From positions 405,791 through 469,790 of the forward strand of contig QAOA01003202.1 in NCBI GenBank assembly GCA_003255065.1: 64,000 nt of DNA, in the 5' to 3' direction. Shown here piece after piece: positions 34,901 through 48,055 of the stretch. The first letter of the stretch is position 1; every line of letters starts with the position of its first letter. The notes under the pieces are model-generated. The model was given only the letters and a program-made list of their open reading frames with translations, had not been told where the DNA came from and searched no databases. A program made the position numbers and the translations under genes. The stretch is from Cercis canadensis (taxonomy: Eukaryota > Streptophyta > Magnoliopsida > Fabales > Fabaceae).

Positions 34901-37900
34901 AGCCAAGAAAGATTAAAAATGCTAGAGCATACTCATTTGCTCTTGAAGAAGACACCACAAAGTTTGGTACCTATGAGAAAGGTGGTATTGTCACACAGGT
35001 CAAACAGCCAAAGGTGTTGAATTTTAAGCCTCTAAGGAAAGCACTCAATGATCCTGGCGATTTTCTTCTGAGTGATTTTTCTAAGTTCGATCGTCCGCCT
35101 CTCCTGCATTTGGCATTCCAGGCTTTGGATAAGTTTGTCTCTGAATTGGGACGCTTCCCTGTTGCTGGTTCAGAAGGTGATGCTCAGAAGCTTATATCTG
35201 TTGCCAGTAACATTAACGATAGACTTGGTGATGAAAAATTGGAAGATATCAACCCAAAACTTCTGCGGCATTTTGCCTTTGGTGCTAGGGCAGTGTTGAA
35301 CCCTATGGCTGCCATGTTTGGTGGAATTGTTGGACAAGAGGTGGTTAAAGCATGCTCTGGGAAGTTTCATCCACTTTTCCAGGTTAGTATATTTTTGGTT
35401 GGGTGTCATGTTAGAACAAATTCTCTGGATTTTGGAAATTTTTTATAAACTGCAAGTGAACTAAGCCAAGATAAACACACTGATTACTTTGGTTGGATGA
35501 AAAGCAGCTGAGATGAGCTTAGGATAAACTGTTTTTAGTTTGGATTGCTTATGGCTGATGAAAGTCATCAGGTGTTATTCGGTGTAGGGTTGAGTTAGAG
35601 ACACAAATTCCACTTCTGAAGGTTGATGATGTTTGTGGAGCCCTGTGTTTTCTTTAAATTATTGCAGTATGGGTAGATTTAAGTTGGGATGTTTATATAA
35701 CTATAATGCATTGATTATCTGTGGCTTAATTAGTTCTAATCAGAAGGGTGATTGTATGTCAACTAGTAAGAATGAAATCACTTTTATAAGACAACTATTC
35801 AGTTTTAACAATTAGCTAATTGATTGTGGGTGTTTTATTTGCTGCTGCAGTTGATATTTGATTCTTTTGCATCTTTTATAGCTTTCATTTCCCATTACAT
35901 ATTCATAAATCATGATTTGAACAAAGCTGTATCTGCTGGCTCAAATGCTGTACTACTAACTGTTGACTTCTACCTTTCAAGGATTGCATGTTACCCTCTC
36001 TCTTACTTTCTATGTATACCTAAAACACAATCAGACAGTGAACCACAGACAGGCATGTGCCTGCTTAATTGACTGAGTGTACCTGTCCATGTTCATCACC
36101 TGAAGGTTGAGCCCCTTGAAAAAATTTGTGCGTGAGTGCATGCATACATACCTGGGGTCACCCTGTTTGACATGCATTTACACGGGTGGGTTGGAATTCC
36201 TGATATCTTTGCATTGCTCTTAAAGGGGGCGGCTGCATTATTGATTTCAGCAGTGACTAGATTTATTGGTATTAGATGATAAATAACAAGAGGCATGGTC
36301 TATTCCTGATGTTTTAGTGTTTTCATTTGCTCTGTAACTTCAGCATTCGTTTTAGAGCTTAGAATATTCTTACTCCTTGTTATCTTGTTTAATGATAATG
36401 GTTTTAATTTCTCTTGTCCTCTGCAGTTTTTTTACTTTGACTCTGTGGAATCACTTCCTACGGAGCCACTGGATCCAAGTGATTTTAGACCAGTAAATAG
36501 CCGTTACGACGCACAGATTTCTGTTTTTGGTTCCAAGTTACAGAAGAAATTAGAAGATGCAAAAGTGTTTGTTGTTGGATCTGGTGCTTTGGGATGTGAG
36601 TTTTTAAAAAATCTTGCGCTAATGGGAGTCTCTTGTGGTAGTCAGGGGAAGCTGACAATTACTGATGATGATGTTATTGAGAAGAGTAACCTAAGCAGGC
36701 AGTTCCTGTTCCGCGATTGGAATATTGGCCAGGCTAAGTCGACAGTTGCTGCTTCAGCTGCCGCATCTATAAATCCTGGTTTGAATATTGAAGCACTGCA
36801 AAATCGTGTTGGCCCTGAAACTGAGAATGTTTTTAATGATTCTTTCTGGGAAAACTTAAGTGTTGTCATCAATGCACTAGACAATGTCAATGCTAGATTA
36901 TATGTTGATCAGAGATGCTTGTATTTCCAAAAGCCTCTTCTTGAGTCAGGAACTCTTGGAGCCAAATGTAATACCCAGATGGTTATTCCGCACCTAACTG
37001 AAAATTATGGTGCTTCAAGAGACCCGCCTGAGAAACAAGCACCAATGTGCACTGTACACTCTTTTCCCCACAACATTGACCACTGCTTAACATGGGCTCG
37101 ATCAGAGTTTGAGGGTTTGCTTGAGAAAACTCCAGCTGAGGTTAATGCTTATTTGTCCAATCCAAGTGAATATACTAATGCAATGAGGAATGCTGGTGAT
37201 GCTCAGGCAAGGGATAACTTGGAACGTGTTCTTGAGTGCCTTGACAGGGAGAAATGTGACACTTTTGAAGACTGTATTACTTGGGCTCGGTTAAAGTAAG
37301 TAACACTGACAACTTTTAATGCTTGCCTCTTTCCTTTTATAATGTTGTAGTGGGGGAATGATAGTTTTTGTGTGCCAATCCTTGTAAATTCACATGATTT
37401 TATTTCACAGGTTTGAAGATTATTTTGCTAACCGGGTGAAGCAGTTGATTTATACTTTCCCTGAAGATGCTGCAACCAGTACTGGTGCTCCCTTCTGGTC
37501 TGCACCAAAGAGATTCCCACATCCATTACAGTTCTCGGCTTCTGATCTGGGTCATCTCCACTTTGTGATGGCAGCATCAATACTACGAGCGGAGACATTT
37601 GGTATCCCAATCCCTGATTGGGTGAAGAACCCCAAGAAGTTCGCTGAAGCAGTTGATAGGGTTATAGTTCCAGACTTTCAGCCCAGGAAAGATGTGAAAA
37701 TAGAGACAGATGAGAAGGCCACCAGTCTGTCTACTGCTTCTGTGGATGATGGGGCAGTCATCAATGATCTAATTATTAAGTTAGAGCGATGCCGGGCTAA
37801 TCTGTCTGAAGGCTTCAGGATGAAACCAATTCAGTTTGAAAAGGTCTGATTTTCTCTCGATACTTTTTCTACTTACTGTATCCTCCAGTTTGAACCATAG

Positions 37901-38878
37901 GATAGGGCCTTTGTGTGGTCTTGGTGATCAAATTTTGTACTCATGATTGATGATTGTGGGTATAGCTTTCTTCACACCATGTGATTTACATCTTTTAAGT
38001 ACTTTTTTGGAATTCATTTTCATCAACAAAAGTTATAAATCACCATTCTGCTGTAAAACTGCAGGATGACGATACAAACTATCATATGGACCTGATAGCT
38101 GGGCTTGCCAACATGAGGGCGAGGAATTACAGCATTCCTGAAGTTGACAAGCTGAAAGCCAAGTTTATTGCTGGACGGATTATTCCTGCAATTGCGACCT
38201 CAACTGCCATGGCTACTGGTCTTGTCTGCCTCGAGCTCTATAAAGTTTTGGATGGAGGACACAAAGTTGAGGACTACCGAAACACATTTNACAAACTATC
38301 ATATGGACCTGATTGCTGGGCTTGCCAACATGAGGGCGAGGAATTATAGCATTCCTGAAGTTGACAAGCTGAAAGCCAAGTTTATTGCTGGACGGATTAT
38401 TCCTGCAATTGCGACCTCAACTGCCATGGCTACTGGTCTTGTCTGCCTCGAGCTCTATAAAGTTTTGGATGGAGGACACAAAGTTGAGGACTACCGAAAC
38501 ACATTTGCTAACCTAGCACTGCCTCTCTTCTCCATCGCCGAGCCAGTTCCACCAAAGGTCATCAAGCACCAGGATATGAATTGGACTGTTTGGGACAGGT
38601 GGATTCTGAAAGATAATCCTACTCTCAGGGAACTTATTGAATGGCTGAAGGAGAAAGGCCTGAATGCTTATAGCATTTCATGCGGAAGTTGCCTTCTCTA
38701 CAATAGCATGTTCCCTCGGCACAAAGATCGAATGGACAAGAAAGTAGCAGATCTAGCAAGGGACGTGGCCAAGGTAGAACTGCCTTCATATCGTAATCAC
38801 TTGGATGTTGTCGTGGCCTGTGAGGACGACGAGGATAATGATATTGACATTCCGCAAATATCCATTTATTTCCGTTAG
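31933..38878 (+). CDS. UBA1: Ubiquitin-activating enzyme E1
   Basis: Activates ubiquitin with ATP and passes it to E2 enzymes. Coding exons: 31933-32308, 33113-33330, 34588-35382, 36427-37295, 37411-37843 and 38065-38878, all GT-AG. If the false duplication 38290-38506 is left out the total is 3288 bases (1095 aa), as expected for plant E1. The N-terminus is Asn/Ser-rich (to about residue 85). Then come the inactive adenylation half ([36 protein letters not shown]), the active adenylation half with [19 protein letters not shown], the catalytic cysteine in PMCTVHSFP, and the C-terminal ubiquitin-fold domain ending PQISIYFR. The start [10 protein letters not shown] matches plant E1 starts I remember. 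UBA1 versus UBA2 is not distinguished. Confidence 0.95.
38074..38506. repeat. Direct 216-bp duplication around a single N inside the last E1 exon (probable assembly artefact)
   Basis: 38074-38289 and 38291-38506 have equal length and are almost identical, beginning ACAAACTATCATATGG and ending CGAAACACATTT. Only the N at 38290 separates them. As written it adds 217 bases and shifts the reading frame. Removing one copy plus the N restores a continuous E1 frame through to the stop at 38878. Confidence 0.93.
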
Positions 38879-40333
38879 CTTGTTTTCATCTTATCATGTT
38901 TGTCTATGGGATTTATATTAGTTACTAGAACTTTCTTTCAGTATGTTTGATTTACTGTTAAATATTCATAATGAGTACACAGAAATCTGACGTTCTGAAC
39001 TATATCACAGTTCATATATGAATTGAAAAGCTACTCAACCCTTGTACTTTCTAATTATTGTTCGCCTGCCTTTAGATATCGTTATTGCTTGAGATGGTGT
39101 ACCAATAGGTAGAGTCATATCTGCATTTTCACTCCTCCCGTTCCCTATTACATATTGGTTTGTTTGTCAGTTACTCATGTGCTTCTTGTGGCATATTGGT
39201 TGAATGAAATCAGGGTAAATAGCCTTGTCAAAATATATCGTGGAGTCCAATATTAGATTTTTGATTTTTAAATGGTAGCTTTTACACTTGGTAGAACCTC
39301 AAAATGAATTTTTGATTTTTTTTTAGCTTAATAGGTAAATAGTATCGGTAATTGTAATTAAAGGGATTTGAATTGGGAAAGGAGATAAGGAAACCAGCCT
39401 TGTGACTAGTACTTCCACTGAATTGGAGTTTTTACACTAAAATGAATTGCTTACTGCCATTTAGCGATATTATTTTGTTTTCTTTTCTTTTTTCGAAAGA
39501 GAAGGGGGTTTGATTGAAATTTTGGCAAAATAAATCGGTTCAGTTAAAAGTGAGCACAACGAGGAGTCAATTGGGTAAATTTGGCAAGAAATATATAGAT
39601 TCATTGACAATAGTCAATGTTATTTTGCCCACATTGGCTTAGAAGTTACTGGTGAAGATAATAATCCTTATTACTTCGTTTTATTGTAAAATTGTCAATG
39701 AACTCATGCGTATTTTCTATCAAGCATTATTCTGGTTGAATTTATTTATAATAACGGGGATTCTATAATACTACATAAGTATGTTATATTATACTGATGT
39801 GGTAAGTATATATAATTTTTATATTTTATTAGAAATAAATATATTTTATTTTATTTTCTCAAACAAATTCAAATAATTATTTTGTGCACATATCATTTAC
39901 ACATTAACTATTCTCATGTGGTATAATATACTATATAAATACATAAAGTATCTAAGAAACCTAAAATAATAAAATCTTAATATCACTCATTATCAGTTTA
40001 AATGAATTGGTAAATTAGTTGTGAAAAATAAATTTTGTAAAAATCGATTGGGTTAAAATTATTGGAAAGATTTACTGAAGAAAATCAATTTTATATTTAG
40101 ATGAGTTGTCTGAGAAGTGATTTTATGAAAATTAATTTTTAACTAGATTATACTAAGAAACTCAATTTTAACCGTTAAATTACTAAAAAGTTACAAAAAT
40201 AATTTTAAAATATTTTTGTAAAATTTGTAAGATATTGTTAAAGATGAAAGGTGTCTACAAAATGGATAAAACACACAACAGCACATAATTGATTTAGGGT
40301 GCATTAATTTACGGTGCATTAGAAGCATGGCAT
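38879..40333. other. E1 3' flank and intergenic sequence
   Basis: The first few hundred bases are probably the E1 3' UTR. An inverted-repeat unit of about 180 bp lies near 39769-39950: ATAAGTATGTTATATTATAC against the reverse complement of GTATAATATACTATATAAAT. It may be a small MITE. No gene recognised. Confidence 0.4.
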
Positions 40334-41141
40334 ATTGACTCAAATAATACACTTTTATAAACTATTTACACAAATGAAACTTTTCAAATTATTTACGTAA
40401 AATTGACACTTTTGAATATTATATTAATTTTTTAACCAGAGTGAAACACGCTTTACTTGTATAAAGCGTGTATAAACTGAACACGCTTTAGAGCATTTTA
40501 TCCCAAAAGTGTGTTTATTATTGAAGAAAAGAGACTAAAAAAAGTGTGAGAATAAACACACTTTAAGACCTTGGAACACTCTTTTGCTCAATAGTGTGTT
40601 GCAAATGAAATAAAGAGAAAGGCCTAATGTTTTCATTCAGAAAGGTGAAAACTTATCAATATAAAGGAATTATTTCATTATTGTTCACTAATAATAGTGG
40701 AATCGCTTGGAATCTTCTTTTTCTTTTTTATTCATCAATTTCTTTTGATTATTAATTTTTATTATTAATAATATCTAGTAGTATAAATAACAGCAACAAA
40801 AATTAATATTAATAAATTTTAATTGAACTCACAAAAAACAAAAACACAATTATCTTAAAGAAAAAAAAAGTTTGTTATGCTTAATATCTTAAAAAAATTT
40901 TGAGCAAAAGCGTGTTCCATTTAAAACACGTTTTTGAGCAAAATAGTATTTTTTCAGTCTTAAAATGTATTTAGTATCACACTTTTTTACGTTTCTTTTT
41001 TTCAATAGTGAACACACTTTTATTATTGTCATTCTGGTTAAAAAATTAATAAAATATTTAAAAATATCTATTTTACGTAAATAGTTTAATAAGTAATCTA
41101 TTTATGTAAAAAATTTACAAAAATATATTATTTGAGTCAAT
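40334..41141. mobile_element. Nonautonomous DNA element with inverted ends of about 110 bp
   Basis: The left end ATTGACTCAAATAATACACT and the right end (reverse complement ATTGACTCAAATAATATATT) open arms of about 110 bp. They share ACTATTTACGTAAAAT, GAATATTATATTAA-like and TTTTTTAACCAGA blocks. The interior has further palindromes, for example ACACGCTTTA (40446-40455) against TAAAGCGTGT (40462-40471). No coding sequence. A target duplication was not found. It lies between the E1 gene and the LRR gene. Confidence 0.65.
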
Positions 41142-42260
41142 TTACCTCAATCAGTTTTCACTGTTCTGGGAGTGGTGAAAATGACTATTAGAGCTTTTAC
41201 CAAAGAAATGGGGGAAGGGTTATTATTTCAGTTTATTCAATAATTTTAATATTATTATAAATATTTTAAAAAATTAAGTTATTCAATATATATCAAAACA
41301 CATAATTTTTTTTTATAAAATATAAGAACAATAAAATAAAATAAAAAAGTGTCAATAAGTAGCAAGTTTATTTTTTCAAATAATTTGTACTCGAAGTCAA
41401 TGTTGGATCCTGGAGGGCAAAATATATTTTCCAAATGTCTTAGTTGAGTTGAGAGAATAAAAGAGGGACTCGAGATTCAAACCATTATGCTAAACAAATA
41501 ATAACAATAATTAATAAAATAAGAAAAAAGAACAAAAGGTCATAAGTGCAAATTAAAAGGAGGAATGACNGGTCATAAGTGTAAATTAAAAGGAGGAATG
41601 ACATTATGACAGGCCATGAGATGCTTTGTGCAATGTCCCGTCTTTCTTTTTCGGGTTAAGCTAGCCCACTAAAAGTGAGGTGTCCAGGAACTTATTTTTG
41701 AAATTTGTGTAATTACAAAAATATGAAAAAATTGAGTTGATTAGTCTGTATATAGTATAACAATTAATATTTTATAAAATGTATAAGTAAAGTAATATAA
41801 AAAAAAAAATTCCAAAAATATTAAAATAATATACTTAAAAATAATAATTTTTTTTGACATAATTAAACTTAAATTCTATTAATTATTTTTTTATTTTAGA
41901 TATTTTAGACAATTCAATTTTTTTTTAAATATTTGTAATGACATCAAATTCAAGAGATGGGTAGGGTAGCTTACAAACCTTTTTCTTGAAAGGACTAAAT
42001 CAGAAACCTATCTATCTAATAGCTGCACATGGCATAGGGCTTGAAATAGCTGAAAGATGAGGTAATCCAAGCATCTTCTTTCTTCAAGCTAGTAGAAGAA
42101 TCTTTGTATTTGTGATTATTGTCAGTAATTTGTGGGAATTGTCAATACAACATCCTATAAGAAATTTCCAACAAGCCACCAAAGATAACTAAATAACAAC
42201 TATTGATTCTAGGTATGAAGGCAATGCAGATTTCCTTTTTATGTCTAAGATAATGTCAAA
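41142..42260. other. Intergenic; includes a 32-bp duplication around a single N and a worn MITE
   Basis: 41538-41569 and 41571-41602 are near-identical copies beginning GGTCATAAGTG, separated by the N at 41570, like the other probable assembly joins. An inverted-repeat unit lies at about 41690-41960, sharing words with 13021-13345. The last few hundred bases probably include the 3' UTR of the minus-strand LRR gene. Confidence 0.5.
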
Positions 42261-45200
42261 TCAGTTTTTATCAGCACCTTCATCAAAATCTCTAGCAACT
42301 CCAGCTCGAAAATCCAGTTGTTTCTGATGCTTTGAGCGACGGCGTTCATCAAAATTGTCCCACCCTTCAAACTGCAAGAAAAGCACACATAATTCCTTTG
42401 ATTTTCGTTTCTTAGACATTACATGCTCCATTGAACTGATACAAGTTTGCTTGAAGAAAGCAACAAAAGTGCACACCTGACGAAGAACATCAATTGTTAT
42501 TTCTGTATTGTGGAGATCCAATGTGGAGAGCTGAAGGCAAGTCTTGAATAGTTTAGAAGGAAGAGACTTCATCCCATTGTTGCTAAGATGCAAAGCCTAC
42601 AAAGTCCTCAGAAAGATGGAGTAAGATGCAGGAAGAGTTGGCAATACTAGGGAAGGGGGTGAGGAGGAGACCGGCCTTATGACTAAGAGCACACTCTACT
42701 AAGCTAGAGCTCTTCCTCATCAGCTTCAATAATCCTTATTTTCTGTCTATTTGCAAAATTAAATGAAACTTTTTTCTCCATACTTTCTTTATGTTCATAG
42801 TTTACAGTAAAATCTATATGTTGCCTGGTTGTTAGGAAAGATAAAGAGTATTTTAGGGAAAAAATATATTAACATCGTTCATTATATCATCATTTTTCAC
42901 ACATCTCTAACAGCAATATAACAGAAAGAGCTGATTGTTACATTAAAATTTAAAATAAGGGTGACCTGTATAATTTCACACATCCTCATACCTAGCGCAG
43001 CAGCTAATTTGATTTCATCTCAATTATTGGAAAAAAGCAAATGTTTTCATATGTGGATCCTTTTTGTCAGTTAGATATATCTTAGAAACAAGTTCAACAC
43101 TTCATTTTTTTTTTTCCTTAGTTTTGTTTAAATCACATTATTTGTTTTATAAGACACTCTAATAATTAAAACTCTTTACAGTGAACTAGATTTTAAACAT
43201 TTTCCAGCAAAAGAGAAAACAAGTTATTCAAAATTTTATTATTATATATTATGAGAGTTAATTTATAAATTATATTTCTCATTTAAGAATAATTGTTAAT
43301 ATTTTTTAGTTAGATGACTACAACTGTAATATTTAATTTCTTCTTTTTTGTGCATTATAATGATATTCTGTTCATTATATTATGTAATTAAAACTAATTA
43401 TTTTAGTTACACATGGAATTCAACTAATGATGCACCGGTTGAACCAGTGGCCTAGGGAACCAATCATGTAAAAACTTCTGTGCGGAGCCTCCAAAGCATT
43501 AAATTAAGAGCTTCAATAAAATATTAATGGGATGCAGTCAATGCAAAGTTCTCATGTAAAAAGAGTGAAACTGCAAAATTCCTATTTGTTTTCTTTTATT
43601 AGGTGAAAACATAAGCTACCTTCAAATTGCTCAAACTGCTAAATGTCTCTGGCAATTCTGACAGAAAATTTGATGAGAAGTCAACCTGCTGTACAAGAAT
43701 ACCCTGATAAGCATTATACATACACATGATCCAGAAAACGTATCTTCACCTCTTTTCTTTTAAAATTTTTAAATGCTATATCATCTAGCTAAGAGAGAGA
43801 GAATAGAAGAAGAAGCACTGTACCTCGACAAGAGAATGGCAATTCCCTATAAACTCAGTGATGGTATTCATCCTGAGAAAAAGAAGACATTGATCAGAAT
43901 AATTAATTTATTACTGCAAGTAATATCACATATTAGTTTATTAACTGTAACAGAACTCACAACAAGAGGTACAAGATGTTTTAAGAAACTATGTTGATTA
44001 AGCTAGTAAGGTCATTAACGCTGTTCGGAACTTTGGATTAAATCTTCAGGAAGGGATGGATAAAGGGTAATTATGAACCTCTACCAAAAAGCACAAACAT
44101 ATGTGCAGTCATGCTTGAGAGAGGTTCTTTTGGTAACCGAACAGAAAACACCTAATTTTTTTCAGTATTATAATATATTTAGGCATTTTGAAAAAACAAA
44201 CATATATACTGATTTTGTATGTTTGGAGCTTCAACTCCAAGAAGAAAGACCAGGAAATTCTGAAACAATTACATATACTGAATAAACAAGGCAGTGTAGG
44301 GCAATGAAAAAAGAGTTTCCAGTTGGACCACACCTACTAATGCATGAAAGCACGTTAATAAATAAATGACCATACTTTAACAAGTACATACTTTTGAATG
44401 TTACCTATTATTGTTGGCTTTCAAAACTTCTAGCCCAGTGAGATGTCCTATTTCATTAGGGAGGCTACCCAACTTATTATTGGAGACATGCAGCTCCCTT
44501 ATAGAGGTTAGAGATCCCAGTGCAGATGGCAAAGTTGTTAACCTGCACAAATCATGTCAACTGAACAAATCACGTAAAAGGACATAATCCTAACCAACTT
44601 GAATTGCCATAAAAATCTAGCAGAAAAAATGAGGTAAAAGAATGGAAGTTATTCTTTCAAATTTGTTGTGAATTTGATCTGATGAACAGAAAAAATGTTG
44701 TTCAACCAAAACATCCATTTCATAAAGCGATTAGTCTAACATGCATAGGAAGCCACCTCAAGCATTCTACATTAAACCCCAGAAGCAAGATGTCACAAAG
44801 ATAGGCAATACATTTTATTCCTCCTTTAACACCCTTTATATTTGGAACAGGTGATTAAATTCAGCAAAATAGGTGGTTTGGATGAACAAAAATCCATACT
44901 AGTGTTTCAAGCCAGATAAATCAATATATATCAAAAAATAGTGAGACATTTTGGCATCAGATAAGTACATGTAGTCCAGAGGTAAATTCTTTTGTGGTTT
45001 AATGTAAGCTAAAACAAGATAAGCACGCACTGAAATAATAAATGATAAAATCTACTCACTGGTTCTGGTTCAATGATACTACTGTTAAGTACTTCAGAGG
45101 TGTTAGTCCTTCCCAGCTAATTGATTCATCCAATATGTCATTTGCATTTAGGAATAGTTTCTAGAACATTTTGAAAGTAGGAAGCTGTGTTAAATATTGA

Positions 45201-48055
45201 TTCTAATAATAATTACTGAATGTAGCTGAAAGCTAAAACAAAAAGCTTATAAAGAAAGAGAAGTTCATCCTGCCTCAACACCAGTTAGGGATGCAATTTG
45301 TACAGGTACATTTCGAATTGAGTTGTTGCTGCAATCTAGAATTCTTGCAGAAGGCCCACAAGCCCACACTTCATCAGGTATGGCCTACGAAAATTACAAT
45401 TGGCAGGGGAAAATAAGCGAATGTTCCACACCAAAATAGGCAGGCAATAAAAATTCATAAAGAAGAAAATCCTTTAATTTTTCTTGGATTTTCTTTTGTT
45501 TTCTCCATTCTTCCTTCCCCCTCTCCTTTTTTGATTCTGTTGACTAAGGAACTACAGTTTACTTACTCCAAAAAGACTAGTCAATTTTATCATTGGCCTT
45601 CCAGTAATAGCTTATACAGTAAATTCCAACCGTCTACATTTATGACAAGGGAGTTGAGGTGTTACAATTCTCTGACTCATATGCCTAATGTCCTTGCTAG
45701 AGCCTACTCAATATTGATTAGGATTTCACTAGGAAATGTATGATTCAGGTGGTGTTTACATGCCCACCACATGCTCACCACCAACTCTCCTCTCACTGGA
45801 TCAAGAGTGCCATTGGTAATATATTAGCCACATCCATTCCAAATTCAAAATGACTAATCAAAGTGATACTTAGAGCACTCCTTAATTCCCTATAAAGCAT
45901 TCATAGCTCAGTTTATTTCTGATGTGAGATGTAGTGTCATATCAGAGATGGGCATAAAAACTGCAATCTGTTCCTAAATGTCTCCAAAGTGAATAGTTAT
46001 GATAGTCCTTTTTACTATATGGTGTAGGTATAACTTTTGAATCAAGTTTGGCTGTATTAAGAGATATTTCAAGGTAAAATAGATGAGCTAAGGAGATCAA
46101 ACACAGGGCCAAAATGGGCAGTGTTCTGTTCTGAACCCTTCAAGAAAGAAAAGAAAAGTTCTTTTCATCAAAATAATCTGTAATCTGCTGTTTACATCCT
46201 CAAATGTCTCCTAATATACAACCTGAAACCTAGACTTTTTACTTTGTTCCCAAGAAAAAAATTATCAGACCTTAGAAAAGTTTACAATATTTCTGGGAGG
46301 TTTTAGTAAATTCTAGGACAAAAAGTCAATTTATTGTTATTTTCTTCCTTTAATAAACTAATAGCAACAATGACATTAGACATTCTTTTTAAGCTAAAAA
46401 CAAATACACTAGACCCCGTAATAAAATCACTACAGATAATGATGCTTTGAAGGACTGTCAAGTAAATGGAGTTAGTACCCTGCAGACTATCTCTACTCAT
46501 TTTATAATTCAACATCAGAAAATCCTACATTATCCTGACATTGAATTACAAAATACAATCCAGATGAATAGTTTGATTCATGACATGAGTCAAAAATCTC
46601 AAAAGCTTTACAACTGATTTCTTTTATTAAAGCAGATGCACTGCAAAATGTACATGTTACGTTTATCCATATGAAAGGAAGGACCTCAATATACAATTAC
46701 AAAGTCTTCACAACATTTCATCAAGTAAAAGTCAACACATTCCTCATCTCTGTAAATTTCCACTTGACATTAAGTTTTGTCTATCTAGATTCAAATTCAA
46801 CCATCAATCAAGTCTCCGTATTGATAGGTTCCAAGGTTTTCTGAAGTGTAAAACTGGATTTATCACAAAACCAACAGCATATTACCTTTAAATTGCATTC
46901 AGACAATGCTACAACTCCTGTAACAGCCCATCGTTCCAACCTGTTCTTCACAGGAATTGTCTTCATTTCATTACTCAAGCTAGAGTTTCCATCTTTCCTT
47001 GATCTTGGTAAAACCTGAGCTTTTTTCAATATGGGACCATCCTACACAAACAAGTCTAAGATCAAATTAACTTACTAAAATTTTAATACTTCAAGGGGCA
47101 TTTATTTTACCAACCCAAAAAAAATAAAATTGCATTTGTTATGACTGGCACAGAAAGAAAAGTAATATTCTCACAGTGCATCTATAACCATAAATGTTTT
47201 ACACAGAAGCTTGATAAAGTTTATCACACAGCTTTTGTAAGCTTCTAACTAGCTAGGTATCATCTATATGAAAGGATTCATCTATTTTGTTCATGAACCA
47301 GTTGTCAGGTTCCAAAAAGAAGATCTTTTGCAAGAAAGGAAAGTATTCCACTTTGGAAGCATTCATTTTAATCTTTTTCTATTGGTTTGTTTACCTCCAT
47401 AACCAAACTGAAAAGAAATCATACTATCATCTTGTTGATGAACGGTCTTGCTATAATACAGTTAAATTCCGGTTACTTTGATTCAATTTAGCTTATTTAA
47501 TATCGGTTGCATCCTATTTTTTCTCAAGAATTAAAAAAATCGAAATTAAATAAAATTCTATTTCCATTGATAGATCGTCAGAAATGACACCCTCAAGAAA
47601 AAAAAAATTAGAGAGAAATAGAAACTAGAATTCCAGAGCTAAGAAAGGAATCAATGTATAATACCCCTTGATGTAAACCCTGAGAAGCAACAAGCATAAG
47701 CTTGGACCCATTAGTCAAGTCGGATGCCGTCAATGTCATTGAGTCCTCCAAAACTCTTCCTGTTAGAATACCCACCCATCAATAAAAGATGGCTTGAAAA
47801 AGAGAAGAAAGAAACAGAAAAAAAAAAAAAAATAGAAACTTTTCTGAGAAAGATAAATGTAAAACCTTTGAAGATGAGCTTTTGGCCGCGAGGGAGGACA
47901 TTAGTGGCATCCAAGATAAGGGACTTGAGGTCTTTGATCGTTGATTCAGATGAGATTGAGATGGGTATAGATCTCCCACTGAACTTGATGCTGATATTGA
48001 TGGTGGCTTGGAAATTGGGTTCACTAGCTACTGTAGTGGTAGAGCTGGGTTCCAT
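42261..48055 (-). CDS. Ubiquitin-like domain and leucine-rich-repeat protein (At2g30105 type)
   Basis: Ten exons on the minus strand: 48055-47866, 47759-47665, 47041-46886, 45384-45274, 45160-45060, 44542-44405, 43872-43824, 43685-43620, 42596-42477 and 42371-42261. They sum to 1137 bases (378 aa) with consistent phases. Residues about 18-95 form a ubiquitin-like domain (INISIKFSGRSIPISISSES, TIKDLKSLILDATNVLPRGQ, LIFKGRVLED). From about 145 leucine-rich repeats follow (ASLTGVEKLFLNAN, LTTLPSALGSLTSIRELHVS, NEIGHLTGLEVLKANNN, LPETFSSLSNLKALHLSNN). The C-terminus reads FEGWDNFDERRRSKHQKQLD and ends in FDEGADKN. The intron after exon 4 starts with GC. The molecular role is unknown to me; the LRRs suggest protein binding. 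An orthologue of the same architecture exists in Arabidopsis. Confidence 0.93.

Noticed and set aside
44073-45743. Several small open frames in both directions between LRR gene exons
   Set aside because: They fall in introns of the minus-strand LRR gene, whose exons and phases are consistent.
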